NCBI GenBank assembly: GCA_029287965.1
Contig: JARFQC010000193.1
Coordinates: 1 to 5,277, forward strand
Direction of reading: 5' to 3'
Origin: Arenicellales bacterium
GTDB taxonomy: Bacteria; Pseudomonadota; Gammaproteobacteria; BMS3Bbin11
Length of the DNA stretch: 5,277 nt
The notes beneath the pieces were generated by a model that worked only from the letters and a program-made list of their open reading frames with translations, was not told where the DNA came from and did no database searches. The position numbers were made by a program, and so were the translations under genes. Below, piece by piece: positions 1 through 5,277 of this stretch (the first letter of the stretch is position 1; each line of letters begins with the position of its first letter).

Positions 1-447
1 GTCGAACTCCACCACCCCGTAGCGTTCGGGATCATGCACCGGATAGGCGAAGACGGTCGCTCCCTGCTCATGGTTGGCGGCATCTACGAGCATCTGGGAC
101 ATGTCGTGGCCATAGAATATGTTGTCGCCCAGCACCAGTGCGACCGATGATTCACCAATGAATTCCTTGCCAATGAGAAAGGCCTGGGCCAGTCCGCCCG
201 GATGATCCTGCACCGCGTAGGACAGGTTGATTCCCCAGCTGCTGCCGTCACCAAGCAGTTCCTCGAAGCGTGGCGTGTCGTGCGGTGTCGAGATGATCAG
301 GATGTCGCGAATACCCGCCAGCATCAGTGTCGACAACGGGTAATAGACCATGGGCTTGTCGTACACGGGCAGCAGCTGCTTGGACATGACCGTGGTAACA
401 GGATAAAGCCGTGTTCCCGAACCGCCGGCGAGTATGATGCCTTTCAT
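1..447 (-). CDS. rmlA: Glucose-1-phosphate thymidylyltransferase RmlA (N-terminal part, cut by window edge)
   Basis: RmlA joins dTTP and glucose-1-phosphate to give dTDP-glucose and pyrophosphate, the first step of dTDP-L-rhamnose and related dTDP-sugar synthesis in the cytoplasm. The frame reads open from an ATG at 445-447 to the window edge, giving 149 residues, about half of the usual ~290. The nucleotide-binding loop GGSGTRL is at residues 8-14, followed by SKQLLPVYDKP at 22-32, GLAQAF at 85-90 and LGDNIFYG at 106-113. R13, K23 and D108 line up with the nucleotide-contacting and Mg-binding residues known in Pseudomonas RmlA; the second metal-binding Asp lies beyond the edge. The start is supported by a Shine-Dalgarno GGGAG at 455-459, 7 bases upstream. 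It begins 13 bases after the rmlB stop, so the two are almost certainly co-transcribed. An RffH-type paralogue is the only realistic alternative name. Confidence 0.96.
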   Translation of the reverse strand, partial: MKGIILAGGSGTRLYPVTTVMSKQLLPVYDKPMVYYPLSTLMLAGIRDILIISTPHDTPRFEELLGDGSSWGINLSYAVQDHPGGLAQAFLIGKEFIGESSVALVLGDNIFYGHDMSQMLVDAANHEQGATVFAYPVHDPERYGVVEFD

Positions 448-460
448 TCTTTATCTCCCG

Positions 461-1522
461 CTAGTCGCCGAGGCCGAGTCGTTCACCGACATAAGACCCA
501 TCCAGAACACGATCCACCCATTGCTGGTTATCGAAGTACCAGTCGATGGTTCGGGCCATGCCGGTTTCAAAGGTCTCTTCTGGCGTCCAGCCCAGTTCGC
601 GCTCTATCTTGCCGGCATCGATGGCATAGCGCATGTCATGCCCCGGCCGGTCTGCGACGAAGTTGATGCGCTCGGCGTGCGGTTTACCGTCTGCCGCCGG
701 CTCTCTTTCGTCGAGTATCTCGCACAGGGTATTCACGACGTCGAGGTTGGTCACCTCGTTGTGGCCACCTATGTTGTAAGTCTCGCCCGGTACGCCCTGG
801 CCGATCACGAGCAATAGCGCACGTGCATGGTCATCGACGTAAAGCCAGTCACGGATGTTCTCGCCGGTACCGTATACGGGCAAGGCTTCACCACTGCGTG
901 CTTTCTGGATCATCAGCGGAATCAGTTTTTCCGGGTACTGGTAAGGACCGTAGTTGTTGGAACAGTTGGTCAGCACGACGGGCAATCCGTATGTCCGGTG
1001 CCAGGCCCTCACCAGGTGATCGGAAGATGCCTTGCTGGCCGAGTACGGCGAACTCGGATCGTAAGGCGTCGTTTCCAGGAACATCCCGTCTTCACCCAGG
1101 CTGCCATAGACCTCATCGGTCGAGACGTGATGGAAACGGAAGGCGTCCCTGGCCGAATCATCGAGCGTGCTCCAGTATTTGCGTGCTGCCTCGAGCAGCG
1201 TGTAGGTGCCCACGATGTTGGTCTGTATAAAGTCACCCGGCCCATCGATGGAGCGATCGACGTGGGATTCAGCGGCCAGGTGCATGATGCCATCGGGACG
1301 ATACTTGTCGAAGGCGTAATCCATCGCCTCCCTGTCGCATATGTCCTCCATCAGGAAGTGATAGCGGGGATGGCCCTTGACGCTCTGCAGGGAATCGAGA
1401 TTACCGGCATAGGTCAGCTTGTCTATGTTGACCACGACATGGTCTGTCGATTCAATGATCATGCGTACCACAGCGGAGCCGATAAAGCCTGCACCACCGG
1501 TTACCAGGTATGTCTTTGCCAT
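461..1522 (-). CDS. rmlB: dTDP-glucose 4,6-dehydratase RmlB
   Basis: RmlB is an NAD-dependent extended short-chain dehydrogenase (SDR) that converts dTDP-glucose to dTDP-4-keto-6-deoxyglucose, the second step towards dTDP-L-rhamnose. The 353-residue length is normal for the family. The Rossmann motif TGGAGFIG is at residues 8-15, AESHVDRSI at 84-92, and the dehydratase signature STDEVYG at 134-140, with T135, D136 and E137 the catalytic triplet. The SDR pair Y160 and K164 sits in YSASK (160-164). The substrate-binding region carries RDWLYVDDH at 224-232 and DRPGHDMRY at 291-299. The ATG at 1520-1522 fits the family N-terminus exactly, but only a weak purine stretch precedes it rather than a clear Shine-Dalgarno. 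A 71-base gap separates it from hldD, so it may have its own promoter. RffG, the enterobacterial-common-antigen paralogue, has the same activity; the adjacent rmlA makes an O-antigen or exopolysaccharide role more likely. Confidence 0.97.
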   Translation of the reverse strand: MAKTYLVTGGAGFIGSAVVRMIIESTDHVVVNIDKLTYAGNLDSLQSVKGHPRYHFLMEDICDREAMDYAFDKYRPDGIMHLAAESHVDRSIDGPGDFIQTNIVGTYTLLEAARKYWSTLDDSARDAFRFHHVSTDEVYGSLGEDGMFLETTPYDPSSPYSASKASSDHLVRAWHRTYGLPVVLTNCSNNYGPYQYPEKLIPLMIQKARSGEALPVYGTGENIRDWLYVDDHARALLLVIGQGVPGETYNIGGHNEVTNLDVVNTLCEILDEREPAADGKPHAERINFVADRPGHDMRYAIDAGKIERELGWTPEETFETGMARTIDWYFDNQQWVDRVLDGSYVGERLGLGD

Positions 1523-1593
1523 GTTCTTATCTACTGTTTTTCAGGTTGTTATTAACAACACGCATTACTTCATTATTTGACTGGGCACAACAA
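1523..1593 (-). promoter_or_regulatory. hldD-rmlB intergenic region, possible rmlB promoter/operator
   Basis: This 71-base, AT-rich gap is the only non-overlapping break of any size between ugd and rmlA. It contains a perfect palindrome, GTTGTTA-T-TAACAAC, at 1545-1559, ending 23 bases before the rmlB start. No uracil tract follows the palindrome on either strand, so it does not look like an intrinsic terminator. A loose promoter-like pair (TTGTGC, 17 bases, TAATGC, minus strand) can be found just after hldD, but it matches the sigma70 consensus poorly. The region could hold an internal promoter with an operator, or simply be a relaxed intra-operon spacer. Its regulatory role is inference. 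Confidence 0.3.
1545..1559. repeat. Perfect 7-bp inverted repeat (operator-like palindrome)
   Basis: The sequence reads GTTGTTA, one central base, then TAACAAC, so the arms are perfect reverse complements. It is too AT-rich and tightly looped to make a stable RNA hairpin, since a one-base loop is not possible without breaking inner pairs. It more resembles a binding site for a dimeric DNA-binding protein. It lies 23 bases upstream of the rmlB ATG, where a repressor could block initiation. No specific regulator can be named from the sequence. Confidence 0.4.
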
Positions 1594-2592
1594 TCACCCG
1601 TCCAGCTTTTCAAGCAGGCGGCCCACGTAGCGGCTGACGCCCTGCTCGACAGTCAGGAACGGTCTGTCGTAGCCCGCTTCACGCAATGCCGAGATATCCG
1701 CCTCGGTATAGCTCTGGTACTTTCCTTTCAGCGTCTCGGGGAAATCGATGTAGCGGAGCAGCCCCTGGGACTGCATCTCTGCGAGGCTAAGAGAAGTTTC
1801 GCCCTCTTCTTCACGACAGCGGTTGACGGTTGCAACGGCAACGTCATTGAATGACTGGCAATGCCCGGTACCCACATTGAAGATGCCACTGCAGGAAGGA
1901 TTTTCCAGCAGGTAAAGATTCAGTGACACAACATCTTCTACCGACACAAAGTCTCTCAGCTGGCCGCCATTCTCGTATCCATCTATGCCTTCGAACAGGT
2001 TGACGTGGCCTGATTCGCGATACTGATGGGTAAAATGATAGGCCACCGAAGCCATGCGTCCCTTGTGCTGCTCGCGATCCCCGTACACATTGAAATAGCG
2101 CAGGCCGACGATCTGTGCAGTACGCTGGTCATACATGCGGCGCACGTAGTGATCGAACAGGTACTTTGAGTAGGCATAGACATTGAGCGGCGACTCATAC
2201 TCGGGCATCTCGCGGAACACGGGACCGGCACCGTAGACGGAGGCAGACGAGGCATATATGTAGGACGCGGCATGCTGCTGGCAGAAGTGCAGCAGGCTCT
2301 TGGAGTACTCGTAGTTGTTCGACATCATGTACAGGCCGTCGTAATTCATGGTATCGGAACAGGCGCCGAGGTGAAAGATCGCCTCTACCTCGTTGCCGAA
2401 TTCACCGTTACGAATACCCTCGATGAAACTGCGCTTGTCTGCGTAGTCGGCGATCTGGCAGTCGACCAGGTTGAGAAACTTCTGGCCGCTCTCGAGATTG
2501 TCGACGACCAGGATATCCTCTCGTCCGCTGTCGTTGAGGCCCTTGACGATGTTGGAACCGATAAACCCTGCACCACCGGTGACGATGATCAT
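1594..2592 (-). CDS. hldD: ADP-L-glycero-D-manno-heptose 6-epimerase HldD
   Basis: HldD inverts C6 of ADP-D-glycero-D-manno-heptose to give the L-glycero form, the donor for the heptose residues of the LPS inner core. It is an NADP-binding extended SDR. The protein has 332 residues, about 20 more than E. coli HldD (310). The extra residues appear mainly as short insertions near 204-211 and 258-278, where a longer version of the family is common outside enterics. Visible motifs are TGGAGFIG at 5-12, LGACSDT at 75-81, YASSASVYG at 113-121, the catalytic Y139 and K143 in NVYAYSK, RYFNVYG at 165-171, GRMASVAYH at 178-186 and RDFVSVEDV at 213-221. The ATG overlaps the hldA stop as ATGA, and a GAGGG Shine-Dalgarno lies 6 bases upstream, so translation is probably coupled to hldA. 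The synonym is rfaD/waaD. Confidence 0.97.
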   Translation of the reverse strand: MIIVTGGAGFIGSNIVKGLNDSGREDILVVDNLESGQKFLNLVDCQIADYADKRSFIEGIRNGEFGNEVEAIFHLGACSDTMNYDGLYMMSNNYEYSKSLLHFCQQHAASYIYASSASVYGAGPVFREMPEYESPLNVYAYSKYLFDHYVRRMYDQRTAQIVGLRYFNVYGDREQHKGRMASVAYHFTHQYRESGHVNLFEGIDGYENGGQLRDFVSVEDVVSLNLYLLENPSCSGIFNVGTGHCQSFNDVAVATVNRCREEEGETSLSLAEMQSQGLLRYIDFPETLKGKYQSYTEADISALREAGYDRPFLTVEQGVSRYVGRLLEKLDG

Positions 2593-3584
2593 ACGCTGCC
2601 CTCGCTGTTAATCTCTTGCTGAATCTCCGCCGCTGTTACGGTAGCAGTGCCAAGCTTGCCGACCACGATGCTGGCGGCCGCGTTGGCGACATGAACGGCA
2701 GTGCGGTAATCCGCACCGGCACCCAGCATGGCTGCCATGGTGCCGATAACGGTATCACCGGCGCCGCTGACATCGAACACTTCCCTGGCACGTGCCGGCT
2801 GGTGATAGACCAGCCCGCTGCTGTCACACAATGCCATGCCTTTTTCGCTCAGTGTAATCAGCAGGTAGTCGACTTCGATGTCCCGTATCAAAGCTGCTGC
2901 CTTGGCTGCGATATCATCCAGGTCCGTGCAATGGCCAACCACGTCTTCGAATTCATGCCGGTTGGGCGTGATCAGGCTGGCACCCCGATAGGGTGTGAAG
3001 TCACGCCCCTTGGGGTCGACCAGTACGGGAATACCCTTCTCGCGTGCGGCCCGGATCATGTCGCCGATGTCTTTCAGAGCGCCCTTGCCGTAATCGGACA
3101 ACAAGAGCACGTCGGCCTGCTGCAGGCGTTTGCCGAAACATTCCAGCTTGCGCGCCAGGTAGCCGTGGTCAGGCTCCTGTTCGAAGTCGGCTCTCAGCAG
3201 CTGCTGATTGCGGGAGATGACGCGCAGCTTGACGGTCGTGACATGGTCGGCGTCGCGTATGAAATCCGTTTCAACATTGCGCTCGTTGAGCAGCGCCTCC
3301 AGCCTGTCTGCCGCGTCATCTTCACCGACAATGGCAATCAGGTTGCACCCGGCCCCGAGAGCGGCAATGTTGCAGGCAACGTTGGCGGCGCCACCGGCCC
3401 GCTCGTCATTTTCGCTGACCGCTACAACCGGTACCGGTGCTTCCGGTGAAATGCGCTGTACGTCACCGAACCAGTAACGGTCAAGCATGGCATCACCGGC
3501 AACCAGTACCCGTACATCGGCCAGCCTTTCGAGGTAATCGCTCAACAGTGACTCAGCGGCCGATCCCGCTGTATTCAAATTCAT
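2589..3584 (-). CDS. hldA: D-glycero-beta-D-manno-heptose-7-phosphate kinase (stand-alone HldA/RfaE1)
   Basis: This PfkB/ribokinase-family enzyme phosphorylates D-glycero-D-manno-heptose 7-phosphate at O1, giving the 1,7-bisphosphate for ADP-heptose synthesis. From the ATG at 3584 it has 331 residues. Family motifs (331-residue numbering) are GDAMLDRYWFG at 30-40, RISPEAPVPV at 44-53, GGAANVA at 64-70, LRVISRNQQLLR at 120-131, DPKG at 190-193, TPN at 206-208, and the C-terminal anion-hole signature SGAGDT at 273-278, with D277 the catalytic base. The protein stops after the kinase domain, whereas E. coli HldE (477 residues) continues into an adenylyltransferase domain; that step must be encoded elsewhere. 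The start is uncertain. ATG 3584 overlaps ugd by 32 bases, TTG 3545 would avoid overlap (318 residues), and TTG 3626 would extend it (345 residues). None has a clear Shine-Dalgarno, so coupling to ugd translation is likely. Confidence 0.93.
   Translation of the reverse strand: MNLNTAGSAAESLLSDYLERLADVRVLVAGDAMLDRYWFGDVQRISPEAPVPVVAVSENDERAGGAANVACNIAALGAGCNLIAIVGEDDAADRLEALLNERNVETDFIRDADHVTTVKLRVISRNQQLLRADFEQEPDHGYLARKLECFGKRLQQADVLLLSDYGKGALKDIGDMIRAAREKGIPVLVDPKGRDFTPYRGASLITPNRHEFEDVVGHCTDLDDIAAKAAALIRDIEVDYLLITLSEKGMALCDSSGLVYHQPARAREVFDVSGAGDTVIGTMAAMLGAGADYRTAVHVANAAASIVVGKLGTATVTAAEIQQEINSEGSV
2599..2603 (-). promoter_or_regulatory. Ribosome binding site of hldD inside hldA
   Basis: The minus strand reads GAGGG here, 6 bases before the hldD ATG and within the last codons of hldA. 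It fixes the hldD start at 2592 and supports reinitiation at the ATGA stop-start junction. Confidence 0.75.
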
Positions 3585-4872
3585 GGCTGGCGAACTGTGT
3601 CGGCTGATAGATATTTCGCCCGTCAAATATTACCGGGGTCTTCATCCGCTTCTGCATGTCACTGATCTCCGGGCTGCGGAATTCTTTCCATTCAGTCACC
3701 ACGACCAGGGCGTCCGCGTCATCCAGTGCCTTGTAGGGGTCATCAACCAGTTCCAGGTCATCGCGTTCGCCATAAATACGCAGCGCCTCTTCGGTTGCAA
3801 CCGGGTCGTAGGCGGCTACGCTGGCACCACGTTCCCAGAGTGCCTCCATGATCTTGCGGCTCGGGGCTTCACGCATGTCATCGGTTTCAGGCTTGAATGC
3901 CAACCCCCAGATTGCAAACTTGCGGCCGCCCAGGTCGTTGCCGAAACGGGCAACAATCTTGTCCACCAGGACGGATTTTTGACGATCATTGACATCCTCC
4001 ACTGCGCCCAGCAGTCGAGCGTCGTATCCAACCTCCTGCGCAGTACGGTACAGGGCCTGAACTTCTTTCGGAAAACAGGAGCCGCCATAACCGCAGCCGG
4101 GATAGATAAAGTGATAACCGATGCGCGGGTCTGCACCGATGCCGTGACGTACGTTTTCAATATCAGCGCCAAGCTTTTCGGCCAGGTTGGCCATCTCGTT
4201 CATGAAGGAAATTTTCGTCGCCAGCATCGCGTTGGCGGCATACTTGGTCATTTCTGCCGAACGTATGTCCATGATGATGGTGCGTTCGTGGTTGCGATTA
4301 AACGGCGCATACAGCTCGCGCATCATGTCGATGGCGCGCTGGTCCTCGGCACCGACGACGATCCGGTCGGGCTTGAGGAAGTCCTCTACCGCTGCACCTT
4401 CCTTGAGAAACTCGGGATTGGAGACCACGCTGAACGGCACGTCGCTGCCACGTTCATCCAGCTGTTCAACAAGTGCAGCACGGACCTTGTCGGCAGTTCC
4501 GACCGGTACCGTCGACTTGGTCACGACAACACGGTAGTCCTGCATGTGTCGACCGATATCCGCCGCGACACCGAGAACATGCTTGAGGTCGGCAGAGCCG
4601 TCTTCGTCAGGTGGCGTACCCACGGCGATGAACAGGATGTCACCAAAATCGACGCCTTCCTTGATGTCAGTGGTGAATTTCAGTCGGCCAGCCAGGCCGT
4701 TTTTCTGCACCAGGGGTTCGAGTCCCGGCTCATAGATAGGAATATGCCCTTCGTTCAACCGGCGGATTTTTTCTTCATCGAGATCGACGCACATGACATG
4801 GTTGCCTACCTCAGCGAGACATGTGCCTGATACCAGACCGACATAACCCGTACCAATTACTGTAATGTTCAT
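3553..4872 (-). CDS. ugd: UDP-glucose 6-dehydrogenase
   Basis: Ugd oxidises UDP-glucose twice with NAD to give UDP-glucuronate, a precursor for acidic exopolysaccharide, capsule, O-antigen or lipid A sugar modification. At 439 residues it is of typical length. The N-terminal NAD-binding motif GTGYVG is at 7-12, with the acidic strand end at D30. Other landmarks are AVGTPPDEDGSAD at 83-95, TKSTVPVGT at 118-126, NPEFLKEG at 152-159, K210 in TKYAANA (the central helix), PGCGYGGSCFPKE at 258-270 with catalytic C266, GLAFKPETDDMREAPS at 323-338, and FDGRN at 416-420. GDP-mannose dehydrogenase (AlgD) is a relative, but the overall motif pattern and length fit Ugd best. The ATG at 4870-4872 is backed by GGCGGAG (4879-4885), with GGAG 6 bases from the start. 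It is the first gene after the pyrF-ugd gap, and its 3' end overlaps hldA. Confidence 0.96.
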   Translation of the reverse strand: MNITVIGTGYVGLVSGTCLAEVGNHVMCVDLDEEKIRRLNEGHIPIYEPGLEPLVQKNGLAGRLKFTTDIKEGVDFGDILFIAVGTPPDEDGSADLKHVLGVAADIGRHMQDYRVVVTKSTVPVGTADKVRAALVEQLDERGSDVPFSVVSNPEFLKEGAAVEDFLKPDRIVVGAEDQRAIDMMRELYAPFNRNHERTIIMDIRSAEMTKYAANAMLATKISFMNEMANLAEKLGADIENVRHGIGADPRIGYHFIYPGCGYGGSCFPKEVQALYRTAQEVGYDARLLGAVEDVNDRQKSVLVDKIVARFGNDLGGRKFAIWGLAFKPETDDMREAPSRKIMEALWERGASVAAYDPVATEEALRIYGERDDLELVDDPYKALDDADALVVVTEWKEFRSPEISDMQKRMKTPVIFDGRNIYQPTQFASHEFEYSGIGR

Positions 4873-4878
4873 TGACTG

Positions 4879-4885
4879 CTCCGCC
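4879..4885 (-). promoter_or_regulatory. Ribosome binding site of ugd
   Basis: The minus strand reads GGCGGAG, ending 6 bases before the ugd ATG, which supports that start. The same GGCG could pair with the 3' arm of the upstream hairpin, so its accessibility may depend on leader folding (inference). Confidence 0.75.
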
Positions 4886-4905
4886 TGTTTTAACTGACGC
4901 CAAAG

Positions 4906-4933
4906 AAAAAAGGCGCCCGATAACCGTACGCCT
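4906..4933 (-). terminator. Rho-independent terminator-like hairpin between pyrF and ugd
   Basis: On the minus strand AGGCG (4933-4929) pairs with CGCCT (4915-4911). Two further C-G pairs can form inside the loop region, and five T residues (4910-4906), then C and TTT, follow directly. This is the layout of an intrinsic terminator. It sits 43 bases after the pyrF stop and would end the pyrF transcript. The stem is short (5 strong pairs plus an interrupted extension), so termination may be partial. The best promoter candidate for ugd lies upstream of it, so it may also act within the ugd leader. Confidence 0.6.
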
Positions 4934-4944
4934 GTAACTGATTA

Positions 4945-4973
4945 ATTATCCTATGATTTTACCTGACTGTCGA
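4945..4973 (-). promoter_or_regulatory. Candidate sigma70-type promoter for the ugd-hldA-hldD operon
   Basis: On the minus strand TCGACA (4973-4968, 5 of 6 to TTGACA) is separated by exactly 17 bases from GATAAT (4950-4945, 5 of 6 to TATAAT). Surrounding DNA is AT-rich between the boxes, unlike the coding DNA on either side. The expected start of transcription is near 4938, giving a leader of about 66 bases before ugd. The -35 box begins just 3 bases after the pyrF stop codon. The leader would contain the terminator-like hairpin at 4906-4933. Identified by consensus matching only. Confidence 0.5.
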
Positions 4974-4976
4974 CCC

Positions 4977-5277
4977 TCACCCTGCCGCTCCGCCGGCAAT
5001 TTCCCGGTCGATCCGGGCGATCACAGCCATCGGGTCGGCAGCCCGGGTAATTGAACGACCTATCACCAGGCAGCTACTGCCCGCCTGCAATGCCGATGAC
5101 GGTGTCATTATGCGCGTCTGGTCGCCCGCCGCATCACCCTGCAGGCGGATACCCGGCGTCACCAGGATGAAGTTCTCGCCATGCATCTTGCGCAGCACCT
5201 CCGCTTCATGTGCAGAGCACACAACACCGTCGAGCCCGGCATGGGAAACAAGTCCGGCAAGCCGGGCCGCTTCAGTG
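4977..5277 (-). CDS. pyrF: Orotidine 5'-phosphate decarboxylase PyrF (C-terminal part, cut by window edge)
   Basis: PyrF decarboxylates orotidine monophosphate to UMP, the last step of de novo pyrimidine synthesis. Only the last 99 residues are present; the 5' part lies beyond the right edge, and the first complete codon begins at 5276. The reading continues without a break to TGA at 4977-4979. Visible family features, numbered within the fragment, are GLDGVVCSAHEA at 14-25, LVTPGIRLQG at 38-47, the phosphate-loop GDQTRIMTP at 51-59, and VIGRSIT at 71-77. R44 and the IGR motif are the conserved phosphate-binding elements of class I OMP decarboxylases. An internal GTG at 5222 is not the true start because the homology continues upstream of it. 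In many gammaproteobacteria pyrF closes a lapA-lapB-pyrF cluster, which would lie to the right if this order is kept. Confidence 0.95.
   Translation of the reverse strand, partial: TEAARLAGLVSHAGLDGVVCSAHEAEVLRKMHGENFILVTPGIRLQGDAAGDQTRIMTPSSALQAGSSCLVIGRSITRAADPMAVIARIDREIAGGAAG

Noticed and set aside
827..1555. A 242-codon plus-strand open frame opposite rmlB
   Set aside because: It is antisense to a well-supported rmlB and has no family resemblance. Its length follows from the scarcity of stops opposite GC-rich codons.
1523..1593. Terminator between hldD and rmlB
   Set aside because: The only inverted repeat is AT-rich with a single central base, and no T tract follows it on either strand.
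2616..3449. A 277-codon plus-strand open frame opposite hldA
   Set aside because: It is antisense to the kinase and carries no motifs of its own, so it is treated as a shadow frame.
3583..4830. A 415-codon open frame on the plus strand opposite ugd
   Set aside because: It lies entirely antisense to ugd, whose motifs are complete and in frame. The translation shows no recognisable family and no ribosome site, as expected of an antisense shadow in GC-biased codons.
4879..4886. GGCGGAGC before ugd, resembling the ops element (GGCGGTAG) used by RfaH at polysaccharide operons
   Set aside because: It lacks the key T of the ops core, has no JUMPStart context, and is fully explained as the ugd ribosome binding site.
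5222..5222. GTG at 5222 as the start of a small 81-residue gene
   Set aside because: PyrF homology continues in frame upstream to the window edge, so this is an internal valine codon.
1..5277. Mobile element, CRISPR array, tRNA/rRNA, toxin-antitoxin or defence system
   Set aside because: No transposase, long terminal repeats, spaced direct repeats or RNA gene signatures are visible. Nearly all the DNA is accounted for by six known genes.

Overview
The window is a densely packed stretch of a Gram-negative, probably gammaproteobacterial, chromosome with moderately high GC. Every gene lies on the minus strand. The evidence for a Gram-negative host is the pair of ADP-heptose genes (LPS inner core) together with dTDP-sugar and UDP-glucuronate genes. 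A gammaproteobacterium is suggested by pyrF lying directly upstream and by close protein similarity to gammaproteobacterial RmlA, HldD and PyrF as I remember them. I cannot name a genus.

In the direction of transcription (high to low coordinates) the layout is as follows. The 3' end of pyrF (pyrimidine synthesis) enters at the right edge. A 104-base intergenic region follows, with a good sigma70-type promoter candidate and a Rho-independent terminator-like hairpin. Then come ugd (UDP-glucose 6-dehydrogenase), hldA (heptose-7-phosphate kinase, kinase domain only), hldD (ADP-heptose 6-epimerase), a 71-base gap holding a perfect 7-bp palindrome, rmlB (dTDP-glucose 4,6-dehydratase), and the first half of rmlA (glucose-1-phosphate thymidylyltransferase), which runs off the left edge. 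ugd-hldA and hldA-hldD overlap and rmlB-rmlA are 13 bases apart, so ugd-hldA-hldD and rmlB-rmlA each look like tight transcription units, possibly one operon.

Together the genes supply activated sugars for the cell envelope. Ugd makes UDP-glucuronate. HldA and HldD provide the kinase and epimerase steps towards ADP-L-glycero-D-manno-heptose for the LPS core. RmlA and RmlB provide the first two steps of dTDP-L-rhamnose (or another dTDP-6-deoxyhexose) for O-antigen or exopolysaccharide. The remaining steps (GmhA, GmhB, an HldC-type adenylyltransferase, RmlC, RmlD) are not in the window.

I see no mobile element, CRISPR array, RNA gene, phage gene or defence system. The genes are well-known housekeeping families with intact motifs. 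The points most worth a second look are in the non-coding DNA and at gene junctions: the promoter lying upstream of the terminator in the ugd leader, a repeated 7-mer that could give alternative RNA pairing over the ugd ribosome binding site, the palindrome before rmlB, and the ambiguous hldA start inside ugd.
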